Shown here in pieces: positions 7,601 through 16,449 of a stretch of 64,000 nucleotides of DNA. A program made the translations under genes and the position numbers. Source of the DNA: Streptomyces sp. GS7 (GTDB lineage: Bacteria > Actinomycetota > Actinomycetes > Streptomycetales > Streptomycetaceae); the NCBI RefSeq assembly GCF_009834125.1, contig NZ_CP047146.1, forward strand, positions 5,201,501-5,265,500, in the 5' to 3' direction. Below the pieces are notes generated by a model. That model ran no database searches, was not told where the DNA came from, and saw only the letters and a list, made by a program, of their open reading frames with translations. Within the stretch, counting starts at the first letter, position 1; each line of letters opens with the position of its first letter.

Positions 7601-9145
7601 ATGCGCGCCCGGAGCATCGCCACGGCCACCGCAACAGCACTGGCACTGGTGGCCGCTCGTGACCTTGTCCAGAAGAAGCACGCACTGCTACGGAACTTCC
7701 CGGTGATCGGGCACGCCCGGTACCTGTTGGAGACGATCGGGCCGGAGCTGCGGCAGTACATCGTGACCTCCAACGACGAGGAGCGCCCGTTCAGTCGTGA
7801 CCAGCGCACCTGGATCTATGCGTCGGCGAAGGGCGAGAACAACTACTTCGGGTTCGGAACCGACAACGACGTCGAGCACATGCAGGGGCACGCGTACCTG
7901 AAGCAGCGCACGTTCGCCGGCTCGCTGCCCGACGCGCACGACCCGCAGGCCCCACTGCCCTCGGCCAAGGTGCTGGGCGGACCACGCGGGCGCGCCAAAG
8001 CGTTCCGGCCGGCGAGCGTGGTGAACATCTCGGCGATGAGCTTCGGATCGCTCTCCGGCGCGGCGATCACGGCGCTCAACAAGGGGGCGGCGCTGGCGGG
8101 CACGATGCAGAACACGGGAGAGGGCGGCCTCTCGCCGTACCACCGCAACGGCGGCGACCTCGTCCTTCAAATCGGCACGGCGTACTTCGGCTGCCGCAAC
8201 GAGGACGGCAGCTTCAACATCGACAAGCTCAAGGACGTGGTCGCCGGCGCCCCGGTCAAGGCGATAGAGATCAAGCTCTCCCAGGGCGCCAAGCCGGGAC
8301 TGGGCGGGATGCTGCCGGGCGCGAAGGTGACCCCCGAAATCGCCGCGATCCGCGGCATCCCACTCGGCAAGGACTGCGCCTCGCCGTCGCGGCACACCGC
8401 GTTCAGCGACGTCGACTCGATGCTCGACTTCGTCGAACTGCTCGCCACCGAGACCGGTCTGCCGGTCGGGATCAAGAGCGCGGTGGGCGAGATGGATTTC
8501 TGGCAGGAGCTGGCCACGCTGATGGCGCGTGGTGATCGTGGTGTCGACTTCGTGACCGTCGACGGCGGCGAGGGCGGCACCGGGGCGGCGCCGCTGATCT
8601 TCAGCGACTCGGTGTCGCTGCCCTTCCGGATGGGCTTCTCCCGGGTCTACGGCACCTTCGCCGAGCAGGGGCTGACCGACGACCTGACCTTCATCGGCTC
8701 CGGCAAGCTCGGCCTGCCGGAGAACGCCGCGGTCGCCTTCGCTCTGGGTGCCGACATGATCAACGTGGCGCGTGAGGCGATGCTGTCGATCGGCTGCATC
8801 CAGTCGCAGAAGTGCCACACCGACAAGTGCCCCACCGGCGTCGCCACCCAGAACCCGCGGCTGGCCCGCGGCCTCGACCCGACCTCGAAGGCCACCCGGG
8901 CCGCCGTCTACCTGCGCACCCTGCGCAAGGAGCTGACGAAGGTCTCGGCGGCCGTCGGCGTCGCCCACCCGGCACTCATCACGGCCACCGACATCGAGAT
9001 CATGAACGGCGACTACGAGGCCCGCACCCTGGCCGGCGTCTACGGCTACAAGGACGGCTGGGGCGAGCTCGGCCCGCACCTCGCCGACGAGATCACTGCA
9101 CTGCTCACCACCAAGCCGGCCTCCGCGCAGAGGCCGATCGTCTGA
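7601..9145 (+). CDS. FMN-binding glutamate synthase family protein
   Basis: 514 aa, covering only the synthase (FMN, 2-oxoglutarate-binding) domain of glutamate synthase without the amidotransferase domain, like archaeal-type GltB. A hydrophobic N-terminal segment (TATALALVAA, residues 8-17) may anchor it. Visible are the NTGEGGLSPYH segment, VDGGEGGTGAAPL, and GCIQSQKCHTDKCPTG near 398-413, whose Cys-x5-Cys-x4-Cys spacing fits the 3Fe-4S ligands of glutamate synthase. The ATG at 7601 follows GAGGAGAGG. Stand-alone versions like this are common in actinobacteria and their donors and substrates are mostly unknown, so glutamate synthesis should not be assumed. Confidence 0.88.
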   Translation: MRARSIATATATALALVAARDLVQKKHALLRNFPVIGHARYLLETIGPELRQYIVTSNDEERPFSRDQRTWIYASAKGENNYFGFGTDNDVEHMQGHAYLKQRTFAGSLPDAHDPQAPLPSAKVLGGPRGRAKAFRPASVVNISAMSFGSLSGAAITALNKGAALAGTMQNTGEGGLSPYHRNGGDLVLQIGTAYFGCRNEDGSFNIDKLKDVVAGAPVKAIEIKLSQGAKPGLGGMLPGAKVTPEIAAIRGIPLGKDCASPSRHTAFSDVDSMLDFVELLATETGLPVGIKSAVGEMDFWQELATLMARGDRGVDFVTVDGGEGGTGAAPLIFSDSVSLPFRMGFSRVYGTFAEQGLTDDLTFIGSGKLGLPENAAVAFALGADMINVAREAMLSIGCIQSQKCHTDKCPTGVATQNPRLARGLDPTSKATRAAVYLRTLRKELTKVSAAVGVAHPALITATDIEIMNGDYEARTLAGVYGYKDGWGELGPHLADEITALLTTKPASAQRPIV

Positions 9146-9284
9146 CGCGCCGACAGCGGGCAGGCACCGCGCTCACTGCTCTCCCCCTCCTCCCCCCTCC
9201 TGCTCGGAGCACGCGCGTGGCACCCGCCGGTGTCGCCCTCGTCCCCCCTGCCCCACGAACAGTCCCTGCCTAGGTGATCGCAAC

Positions 9285-10091
9285 ATGACCGAAAAAGTGA
9301 GATTCCCGAGCGTCGTCGGCCCCGAACTGGCCGGAGCAATCGACCTGCCAGACGGCGAGATCCGAGGCTGGGGAATCTTCGTACACGGATTCACACTCGG
9401 CAAGGACTCGCCGGCAGCCTCGCGCGTCAGCAAGCAACTGGCACGCGAGGGGATCGGAATGCTGCGTTACGACAACCTCGGGATCGGGGACTCCGACGGC
9501 GACTGGGGGGACGGTTCCTTCACCGTCAAGGTCCAGGACACGATCCGTGCAGCGGCCCTGATGGCGGAGCGGGGAACTCCAGCGGACCTGCTGGTGGGGC
9601 ACTCATGGGGAGGCGCCGCCGCCCTCGCCGCAGCGGCCGAGGCAACCGGCGTCCGCGCGCTCGCCACGATCGGGGCGCCCGTCGAGCCCAGCCACGTCGA
9701 GCGACAGTACGACGCGGTCATGGATCGCGTTCTCAGTGAGGGTTCGCACGAGTGGTTCGTCGGCGGGAGGACCCTGGTCCTCAAGCGCGCCTTCGTCGAA
9801 GACGTCCGCCATGCTCACCTGCGCGACCGGATACGCGAGTTGAACCTGCCGCTACTGGTCCTGCATTCGCCTACCGACCAGACCGTCGACATCGCCAACG
9901 CCGGGGAGATCTTCCGCGAGGCACGACACCCGCGAAGCTTCGTCTCGCTCGAAGGAGCGGACCACCTCCTGACCGCACGAGGACAAGCGCAGCGAGCCGC
10001 CCACATCATCAGCGCCTGGGCCGACCAGTACATCCACGGGTCACGGCCCGGAGGCACGACATCTCCGGTGACGAAGAGCTCGCTCGGGTAG
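9285..10091 (+). CDS. Alpha/beta hydrolase (hydrolase half of the hydrolase-OsmC fusion family)
   Basis: 268 aa with the nucleophile motif GHSWGG (Ser near 107), SPTDQTVD carrying the likely acid, and GADHLL with the histidine. The whole chain, from KVRFPSVVG to SAWADQYIH, follows the N-terminal domain of bifunctional alpha/beta hydrolase/OsmC proteins, which act in organic peroxide and thiol stress. Here the protein stops after the hydrolase, and no OsmC domain follows in any frame nearby. The start at 9285 has no strong ribosome site but begins at the family N-terminus. The substrate is unknown. Confidence 0.82.
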   Translation: MTEKVRFPSVVGPELAGAIDLPDGEIRGWGIFVHGFTLGKDSPAASRVSKQLAREGIGMLRYDNLGIGDSDGDWGDGSFTVKVQDTIRAAALMAERGTPADLLVGHSWGGAAALAAAAEATGVRALATIGAPVEPSHVERQYDAVMDRVLSEGSHEWFVGGRTLVLKRAFVEDVRHAHLRDRIRELNLPLLVLHSPTDQTVDIANAGEIFREARHPRSFVSLEGADHLLTARGQAQRAAHIISAWADQYIHGSRPGGTTSPVTKSSLG

Positions 10092-10175
10092 GTGTGGGGG
10101 CAGGGTCGTCGGGTGCGACCGCCGTCGCACCCTGCCGGAACTGCAGTACTTCGGCCGACAGTTGGGAGTCCCCGC

Positions 10176-10415
10176 GTGAGCGACCAGCACCCCGCCCCGC
10201 GGACCGGGAAGAAGCCCTTCCGCTACGTCGTCGACGCGACCGCCATCGAGACCCGGACCGGGTTCCCGATCCTTCCCCAAGCTCGGCTGCGTGACATGGG
10301 CGTCCTCATCGGCTCGTACGAGCCACAGCAGCCGACGGCTGGCGGCGGAGCGGACAGGTTCCGCCGGGAAGAGGCACTGGAGCTGCTCACACCAAAGGTG
10401 GCCGGCCAGGGGTGA
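10176..10415 (+). CDS. Small hypothetical protein
   Basis: 79 aa from a GTG at 10176 with GGGAG upstream. The sequence (KKPFRYVVDATAIETRTGFPILPQARLRDMGVLIGSYEP in parts) is not recognised; it has no membrane segment or signal peptide. It follows the hydrolase by 84 bases on the same strand and may be cotranscribed. An upstream ATG at 10092 would add 28 low-complexity residues. Confidence 0.45.
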   Translation: MSDQHPAPRTGKKPFRYVVDATAIETRTGFPILPQARLRDMGVLIGSYEPQQPTAGGGADRFRREEALELLTPKVAGQG

Positions 10416-10474
10416 GCGCCCTCGACGGCCGCGGCCTGACAACAGCCGCTCAGCGGTGTTGCGCCCACAGCCCC

Positions 10475-10693
10475 TTACCGCTCGGCGTTCCAGACGTCAG
10501 GTCCGCCCCCGAGCCAATCGATCAACTCCGGGTCGTCGATCGCCGTATCGGTCTCCGGCAGATCCGCGCGCTGCAGGAACTCGATCAGGTCGAGCAGGTG
10601 GTAGGCCGTGCCCGCGCACTCACCCCGGATCGTCACCCGCCTGCCACCCTCAGTCATCGGCGGGTGCACCACCACAGGCGCGCCGTCGGCCAT
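10475..10693 (-). CDS. Small conserved hypothetical protein
   Basis: 72 aa reading MADGAPVVVHPP..GGRRVTIRGE..GTAYHLLDLIEFLQRADL..LIDWLGGGPDVW. It resembles a short Streptomyces protein family of unknown role that pairs a small beta segment with a helix. The start ATG has GAGG upstream. It is convergent with the 79-aa gene on the plus strand. Confidence 0.6.
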   Translation of the reverse strand: MADGAPVVVHPPMTEGGRRVTIRGECAGTAYHLLDLIEFLQRADLPETDTAIDDPELIDWLGGGPDVWNAER

Positions 10694-10770
10694 AACCTCA
10701 TCCTCGCTCCGCCGGCGCCCGTGCGCGAGCCCGCCCCACCGTCACACACCTCCAGCAGCGATGTGGCAAC

Positions 10771-10998
10771 ACCGCTTCGAAGGCGGCGCCGGCCATGCTG
10801 ACCACCCAGTACGCCAAGGCTTGCCCGACCCGGATCCATGCCGCCAACCCTGGTTTCACCGCCACCGGCCTCACCGACCACAGCGGCACGCAGACCGTCA
10901 CCGAGGGCACGGACGTGATCGTCCGCCTCGCCACCGAAGAGCCCGGCGCCGGCTCGGGACGCTTCGTCGACCGGCACGGCGAGATCGCCTGGTCGTCA
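10771..10998 (+). pseudogene. Relic of a short-chain dehydrogenase (C-terminal third)
   Basis: The frame reads TASKAAPAMLTTQYAKA, NPGFTATGLTDHSGTQTVTEG and IVRLATEEPG..GRFVDRHGEIAWS. These follow the end of NAD(P)-dependent SDR enzymes (SKAALNMLTVQYAKAL, DPGYTATDLN, TGGFFDRDG) from the catalytic Lys onward. The catalytic Tyr, the cofactor-binding half and a plausible start are missing, and the similarity begins before the first ATG (10795). It is therefore a truncated gene. Downstream of it, 10999-11301 holds nothing recognised. Confidence 0.7.
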
Positions 10999-11301
10999 GG
11001 ACTGTCCGTCCGAGGCCGCGCTGCGGACGCTCCGGCTCCTCAGGCACACGAAGTGGAGACACACGGGGTGAAGACGGTGTCCGTGCGAGCCGCGGCGACG
11101 GTCTCGTCGATGCTCACCGCCCATGGCCTGCCAGGGAAAAACGGGCCGTACGCTCCCGCGTGGCGAACCCACGGGACTCCCCATTCAGCACGCTCCGTTT
11201 CCGGACAGCCTTCGCATACCCGTGATCGCTGTTTCGCCCGGATGCACTCCCCCCGTGACGGTGTTGCTCGTTCTGCCGCACGGCGGGAGTTCGGGGCCTG
11301 C

Positions 11302-11652
11302 CTATCCCAGGCGGTCGGCCCAGTCCTCCGGGACTCGTCCCGCGGGGCCGGGGGTGGGCTGGTCGGCAGGGTGGCTCTCAGGGGGAGCCAGGGACGGGCC
11401 CGAGTCGGACACCTGCGAGGTCCCGTAGTCGTAGAACCAGGTTTCGCCCGGTTCGAAGCTGCGGATCACCGGGTGCCGGGTGTCCCGGGCATGGGCCGTC
11501 GCGTGCTTGGCGGGCGAGTCGTCGCAACAGCCGATGTGGCCGCACTGTGCGCACCGTCGGAGGTGGAACCACCAGCCACCACTGGCGTCGCACTCGGCGC
11601 ATCCGGTTCCGCTGGGCGGGACCGCGGGGTCGATTCCGTGCGGTGAACTCAT
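11302..11652 (-). CDS. UBP-type zinc finger protein
   Basis: 116 aa with the zinc-binding pattern of UBP (ZnF-UBP) domains: Cys18, Cys21, Cys34, Cys37, Cys42/43, His50, His54 and His60, followed by HPVIRSFEPGETWFYDY, the usual end of the domain. The last 35 residues are Pro-rich and probably disordered. Its start overlaps the stop of the upstream histidine kinase by 4 bases (ATGA), so the three genes of this operon are translationally coupled. In eukaryotes the domain binds ubiquitin C-termini; in bacteria, which lack ubiquitin, its partner is unknown. Its fixed place beside a redox kinase suggests a signalling role. Confidence 0.88.
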   Translation of the reverse strand: MSSPHGIDPAVPPSGTGCAECDASGGWWFHLRRCAQCGHIGCCDDSPAKHATAHARDTRHPVIRSFEPGETWFYDYGTSQVSDSGPSLAPPESHPADQPTPGPAGRVPEDWADRLG

Positions 11653-13106
11653 AAGGGCTCCTGTGGGGAACTGGGGTCGGCGGAGGCCAGCGGCAGGCGT
11701 ACCTGGAAGCGGGTGTCGCCGGGGGCGGACCGGAACCTGAGGTCCCCGTTGTGTTTGTTGACGATGATGCGCCAGGAGATGTCCAGACCGAGACCTGTCC
11801 CTTCACCCACCGGTTTGGTGGTGAAGAAGGGGTCGAAGACGCGGTCCCGGATCTCCGCGGGGACTCCGGGACCGGTGTCGCGGAATTCGACGAGCAGATG
11901 GTCTCCGTCGCGGGCGGTGCGCACGGTCAACGTGCCGCCGGCGTCCGTACTGTTCATCGCCGCGGCCGCGTTGTCGATCAGATTCGTCCATACCTGGTTG
12001 AGTTCGCCGGGGTAGGCCGGGATCTTCGGCAGGCTGCGGTCGTATTCCTTGACGACGGTGATGCGCGGGCCGATCTTCGCGGAGACCATCAGCAGGGTGC
12101 TGTCCAGCAGTTCATGGATGTCGGTGACCTGGTAGGGCGCTCGGTCGAGTTGCGAGTACTGCTTGGCTGCCGTGACGAGGGCCGAGACGCGGGTGGTCGA
12201 CTCCTCGATCTCGTTCATCAGCAGTTCTGCCTCCACGGTGCAGTTGAGCCACCGCACGGCCCCTTCGAGGGTGTCGTCGTCGACGGCTGCGGTGACCTGG
12301 TCCAGCCAGTCGGTGTCCAGGCCGGCCTGCACGAAGGTCGGCGCGAGCTGCCAGCCGTCCGCGATGCCGTGGTCGTCGAACCAGTCGGAGAGGGCGTCCT
12401 CCCGGTCCGCGGCCTCCAGCGGGCTCAGGGCGGTGGCCTTGGCGACGCGCTCGGCCGTGCGTTCCTGGATGTCGACGAGTGTCTCCAGGGCGTCGCGCCG
12501 GTACGGGCGTGCCGCGATGACGCCGAGCTTGTGGCGCATTCCGGCGACCCTCTCGCGGAGCGCGGAGGTGGCGCGCACGGCCGCGGCGGCCGGGTTGTTC
12601 AGCTCGTGGGTCAGCCCGGCGGACAGCGATCCGAGAGCCAGCAGCCGCTCTCGCTGGCCGACCGCCTCCTGGGCGCTCTTGACCCCGAAGAAGAGACCTT
12701 CCAACAGGTGCACGGCCATGGGGAACCACTCACGCATGATCGCGGCGAAGGTCTCCGCGGGCAGCACGAAGAAGCTTGTGGGCTCAAGGACGCGGAGCGA
12801 GCTGTTGTACACCTGCCGCAGGCGGTCTCCCAGGTATGCCTGGAAGGCTCCCGCGTACACCCCGCGGCTGGAACTCCGGCTGGTCTCCACGTCGTAGTCC
12901 CCGATCCGGCGCGAGAGGACGAGGGTTCCTTCGAGCAGCACGTAGAAGCACGTGGCCGGGTCGCCCTCCTCGTACACGGGCCCGGGTGCGAACTCCTCCA
13001 CCCGGCCTTCGCGGCAGAGCCGGGCGAGCTGGTCGGGGGCAAGCTTCTCGAACAGGAACAGCGAGCCGAGTTCTTCCTGGCTGCACGGCATCGGCCGACC
13101 GCTCAT
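11649..13106 (-). CDS. Sensor histidine kinase with N-terminal cyclic-nucleotide-binding domain
   Basis: 485 aa, soluble. Residues about 12-130 form a cNMP-binding-like beta roll (LARLCREGRVEEFAPGPVYEEGDPATCFYVLLEG). The HisKA site is GLTHELNNP with His167, and the ATPase has the N box NLIDNAAAAM, DTGPGVP and GEGTGLGLDIS. The ATG at 13106 overlaps the upstream flavoprotein stop by 4 bases, and the end overlaps the zinc-finger start. It could phosphorylate the receiver domain of its operon partner at Asp70 in response to a bound ligand or redox change. The ligand is unknown, as many such domains do not bind cAMP. Confidence 0.9.
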   Translation of the reverse strand: MSGRPMPCSQEELGSLFLFEKLAPDQLARLCREGRVEEFAPGPVYEEGDPATCFYVLLEGTLVLSRRIGDYDVETSRSSSRGVYAGAFQAYLGDRLRQVYNSSLRVLEPTSFFVLPAETFAAIMREWFPMAVHLLEGLFFGVKSAQEAVGQRERLLALGSLSAGLTHELNNPAAAAVRATSALRERVAGMRHKLGVIAARPYRRDALETLVDIQERTAERVAKATALSPLEAADREDALSDWFDDHGIADGWQLAPTFVQAGLDTDWLDQVTAAVDDDTLEGAVRWLNCTVEAELLMNEIEESTTRVSALVTAAKQYSQLDRAPYQVTDIHELLDSTLLMVSAKIGPRITVVKEYDRSLPKIPAYPGELNQVWTNLIDNAAAAMNSTDAGGTLTVRTARDGDHLLVEFRDTGPGVPAEIRDRVFDPFFTTKPVGEGTGLGLDISWRIIVNKHNGDLRFRSAPGDTRFQVRLPLASADPSSPQEPL

Positions 13107-14785
13107 GACTGCTCCAGGTATCGGTGGACGAGCATGACCGCCATGGCTCCCTCGCCTACCGCGGAAGCGACACGTTTGGCGGACTCGGCGCGGGCGTCCC
13201 CCGCGACGAACACACCCGGGACGTTGGTTTCCAGGTGGTAGGGCGGCCGGTCCAACTCCCAACCGGCGGGCGGGCGCCCGTCGGTGGTCAGATCGGGGCC
13301 GGTCAGGATGAAGCCGCGGGAGTCCCGGAGCACCGTGCCCTCCAGCCAGTCCGTCCGCGGGACCGCGCCGATGAAGACGAACATCCACTGGGCGTCGACG
13401 AGTTCGGTGTGGCCGGTCGATGTGTCACGGACGGTGATCTGTTCCAGATGACGCGCGCCGTGGGCGGAGTCGACGACCGTGTTGGCGCGCACAAAGATCG
13501 TGGGCGTCTCGTCGACCTGCTGGACGAGGTAGTGGGACATCGACGTGGCCAAGGACGGCTCACGCACCAGCACGGTGACCGACTTGGCGCTCCGGGCGAG
13601 GTAAATCGCGGCCTGGCCGGCGGAGTTCGCGCCGCCGACGATGTACACGTCCTGGTCCTGGCAGGCGGCCGCTTCCGTCAGGGCCGAGCCGTAGAACACT
13701 CCGCAGCCGGTCAGCTCGGACACGCGGGGTGCCTCCAGTTGCCGGTACGACACGCCGGTGGCGAGAATCACGGCGTGCGCGGCGACAGCGGAGCCGTCCG
13801 AGAACCGGACGACGCGCGACGCACCGTTGATCTCCAGTCCGGTCACCTCGCGCGCGGTCAAAATTTCGGCACCGAACTTCGACGCCTGACGCCGGGCCCG
13901 GTCGGTGAGCTGTGCCCCGGAGACTCCGTCCGGAAAGCCGAGGTAGTTCTCGATGCGCGAGCTCTGCCCTGCTTGGCCTCCGGTCGCGGAGCGTTCCACG
14001 AGGACGGTCCGCAGACCTTCGGACGCCCCGTACACCGCCGCACCCAATCCGGCGGGCCCGCCGCCGATGATGACGAGGTCGTAGAAATCGGTCGCCGGTG
14101 TCGTCGCGAGGCCGACCCGGGCGGCGAGTTCCCGGTCCTCCGGCTCGACGAGGGCGGTGCCGTCCGGGGGGATCACCAGCGGGAGCCGCATCCCCTCCTC
14201 CCCCGCCGCGCACAGCAGCCGCCGGCCTTCCGGCTCCTCGGACGAGTACCAGCGGTAGGGCACCTGGTTGCGGGCCAGGAATTCCCGTACCGCCGAGGAG
14301 CGCGCCGACCAACGGTGTCCGACGACCTTGGTGACGGTCACCGGCCGGTGGTCGGTGGCCCGCCAGGCCGACAGGAGATCGTCGAGGACGGGGTAGAGCT
14401 TCTCCTCGGGCGGCTCCCAGGGCTTGAGGAGGTAGTGGTCGAGGTCGACGACGTTGATCGCGTCGATGGCCGCTCCGGTGTCCGCGTACGCGGTCAGCAG
14501 CACCCGCCGGGCGCCGGGATGGATGTCGAGAGCCTGCTCCAGGAATTCGATGCCGTTCATCTCCGGCATCCGGTAGTCGGCAACGATCACCGCGACGGGG
14601 GCGCCGCGCAGCTTCAGCTCACGCAGCGCGTCAAGGGCGGACGCGCCGGACTCCGCGCGGACGATGCGGTACGACGCGCCGTACTGGCGCCGTAGATCGC
14701 GGGCGACAGCACGGGACACGCCCGGGTCGTCGTCCACGGTCAGAATGACGGTCCGCGCCGGACTGGCAGCCTGTTCTCTAGGCAT
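13103..14785 (-). CDS. Response regulator receiver fused to thioredoxin-reductase-like flavoprotein
   Basis: 560 aa. Residues 12-130 are a receiver domain (VDDD at 17-20, phospho-acceptor Asp70 in VADYRMPEM, conserved Lys in LLKPW). A linker resembling a Grx-like segment follows, and then a thioredoxin-reductase fold with GGGPAG near 240, GGQAGQSSRIENYLGFP, GGANSAGQAA and GVFVAGDARA. The CxxC redox pair of true thioredoxin reductases is absent: the site reads ELTGCGVFYGSA with one Cys. The output may therefore be another flavin-dependent transfer. The start at 14785 is chosen because an in-frame ATG at 14860 lies in a dyad and lacks a ribosome site. It is the first gene of the operon with the kinase and UBP zinc finger. 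Confidence 0.9.
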   Translation of the reverse strand: MPREQAASPARTVILTVDDDPGVSRAVARDLRRQYGASYRIVRAESGASALDALRELKLRGAPVAVIVADYRMPEMNGIEFLEQALDIHPGARRVLLTAYADTGAAIDAINVVDLDHYLLKPWEPPEEKLYPVLDDLLSAWRATDHRPVTVTKVVGHRWSARSSAVREFLARNQVPYRWYSSEEPEGRRLLCAAGEEGMRLPLVIPPDGTALVEPEDRELAARVGLATTPATDFYDLVIIGGGPAGLGAAVYGASEGLRTVLVERSATGGQAGQSSRIENYLGFPDGVSGAQLTDRARRQASKFGAEILTAREVTGLEINGASRVVRFSDGSAVAAHAVILATGVSYRQLEAPRVSELTGCGVFYGSALTEAAACQDQDVYIVGGANSAGQAAIYLARSAKSVTVLVREPSLATSMSHYLVQQVDETPTIFVRANTVVDSAHGARHLEQITVRDTSTGHTELVDAQWMFVFIGAVPRTDWLEGTVLRDSRGFILTGPDLTTDGRPPAGWELDRPPYHLETNVPGVFVAGDARAESAKRVASAVGEGAMAVMLVHRYLEQS

Positions 14786-14854
14786 CCCGTCCCCGGTCGA
14801 TTGCCCTTCCGCACCAAGAGATGTGCCTGTCCGGCACACCGGTGCGGCAGCGAT

Positions 14855-14869
14855 ACCCATTTTATGGGT
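14855..14869. promoter_or_regulatory. Inverted repeat upstream of the redox operon
   Basis: ACCCAT-TTT-ATGGGT, a perfect 6-bp dyad 70 bases upstream of the flavoprotein start. It is a candidate operator or hairpin for the three-gene operon; no regulator is known. The rest of 14870-15080 holds nothing recognised. Confidence 0.45.
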
Positions 14870-15080
14870 GGCCGTCAGGGTCTGCTACGCAAGGTCGGGA
14901 TTGCCGAATGCTGCCGGGTGTCTCCTGTCGTATCCGCGGGGCGTCGGCCGGCAGTCCCGCCAGGCGGCACCGCCGGCCGAGTGACACGTCTGCGATACCC
15001 CACCGCCCCGCCCCGCCCTCCTGCCCGTCGGCGATCACCTGATCACCGCATGGAACAGCACGGCGACACGGCGCAGTCGG

Positions 15081-15908
15081 TCAGCCGCGGGCGAATTCGA
15101 GGAGGTCGGCGTTGAGCCGCTCCGCGAACTCGGGCACCATCGACAGGCCGTGCGGAGCACCCGCATAGATCTTGAAGATCGCGTCCTTGACGAGCTTCGA
15201 CGACTTCTCGCCTGCGGCCACGATGGGAACGATCTGGTCGTCATCGCCGTGAACGATCAGCGTGGGAACGTCGATCTTCTTGAGGTCCTCGGTGAGGTCG
15301 GTCTCGGAGAACGCCTTGATGCAGTCGTAGGCACCCTTGATGCCCACGGTCATGCTCCAGAGCCAGAACTCGTCGCGGGTTCCCTGGGAGACGGTGGAGC
15401 CTTCGCGGTTGGCCCCGTAGAACGGGCCGCTGAGGTCCTTGTAGTACTGGGAGCGGTCCGTCAGCACGCCGTGCCGGATCTCGTCGAAAACGTCGATCGG
15501 CAGCCCCTCCGGGTTCGCGTCCGTCTTGAGCATCAACGGGGGGATCGCGCCGAGCAGAACCGCCTTGCCGATACGACTCGAGCCGTGCCGGCCGATGTAG
15601 CGCGTGACCTCCCCGCCGCCCGTCGAGTGCCCCACCAGGATGGCGTCCCGAAGATCGAGGGTCTCCATGACCGATGCCAGGTCGTCGGCGTACGTGTCCA
15701 GGTCGTTCCCGTTCCACGGCTGGCCGGAGCGGCCGCCCCCGCGTCGGTCGTGCGCCACGGCCCGGAAGCCGTTGTCCGCCATCAGCTTCAGCTGTGGGTC
15801 CCACGCGTCCGCGATCAGTGGCCAGCCGTGGGAGAAGACCACTGGTTGCCCCGACCCCCAGTCCTTGAAGTAGATCTGTGTACCGTCATGTGCGGTGGCA
15901 AAGGCCAT
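15081..15908 (-). CDS. Alpha/beta hydrolase, non-haem chloroperoxidase/arylesterase type
   Basis: 275 aa, normal length for cofactor-free haloperoxidases (Bpo-A2/CPO type) that also act as esterases or perhydrolases. Motifs are FSHGWPL near 25-31 (oxyanion region), GHSTGGGE with Ser near 95, HGDDDQIVP with the acid Asp, and APHGLS with the His near the C-terminus. A dyad (GGGAA-5-TTCCC, 15949-15963) lies about 45 bases upstream. The ATG has GGAGAGG at good spacing. It is a single gene. Physiological halogenation is unlikely; peracid or ester hydrolysis is the usual in vitro activity of the family. Confidence 0.9.
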   Translation of the reverse strand: MAFATAHDGTQIYFKDWGSGQPVVFSHGWPLIADAWDPQLKLMADNGFRAVAHDRRGGGRSGQPWNGNDLDTYADDLASVMETLDLRDAILVGHSTGGGEVTRYIGRHGSSRIGKAVLLGAIPPLMLKTDANPEGLPIDVFDEIRHGVLTDRSQYYKDLSGPFYGANREGSTVSQGTRDEFWLWSMTVGIKGAYDCIKAFSETDLTEDLKKIDVPTLIVHGDDDQIVPIVAAGEKSSKLVKDAIFKIYAGAPHGLSMVPEFAERLNADLLEFARG

Positions 15909-16162
15909 GACTGCCTCTCCAGCGCTTGTCCGGAACTCCGCACTTCATGGGAAGTCAATTCCCGAGCCGCACCGGGAATGTCACGCCTCGACCGACAGCG
16001 GACTCACATGGGAAGCGACGAAGAGGGCGGCAACGGAGGGCGGCCCATGACGACGTCGTGTGTCCCACCCTACTCGGGAAGCCCCACTTCAGCTCGCCGG
16101 GCAGGGATGAGTCGCCCTGCCCGCTCACCTCGTGCGGGCGGTCACCAGGGGGAAGGAGGGGC

Positions 16163-16269
16163 GTCACCATCCGCTTGATGTGCGCAGGGATTACCCCGAG
16201 TTCGCGGAACTCGCGGGTCATGGCGGGCGTGGCCATGCCAGTTGGCCGCCGGGGCGCAGGAAGCGCGCC
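16163..16269 (-). pseudogene. Relic of a SAM-dependent methyltransferase
   Basis: On the minus strand RFLRPGGQLA is followed, one base out of frame, by MATPAMTREFRELGVIPAHIKRMV. Intact methyltransferases of this type read FLRPGGRLGVATPG..REL..IPAHI. The break falls at the Leu-Ala/Met-Ala junction, and similarity stops on both sides. No SAM-binding loop remains. The rest of 15909-16449 holds no gene. Confidence 0.5.
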
Positions 16270-16449
16270 AGCTACGGGGGGGGCAGCCGTCCGCCGTGCC
16301 CAAGTCACTCGAAGGCGTCGATGCTGATTCTTCGCAACCGCCGCCTCGGTCAGGCCGTGGCCGTCGGCCCGGATGGTAGCGACAGCCGTTCCGGGCGCTC
16401 GCCACGCTGATCATCCGCCGCCCGCCGGAACGCCTGTTCCGGACGCATC

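Noticed and set aside
10795..11646. 283-aa plus-strand frame taken as a complete gene
   Set aside because: Only its first part is SDR-like, starting before the ATG; the rest is random sequence running into the antisense of the UBP zinc finger gene.
11751..14695. Long plus-strand frames opposite the redox operon
   Set aside because: They mirror the kinase and flavoprotein genes and have no recognisable domains.
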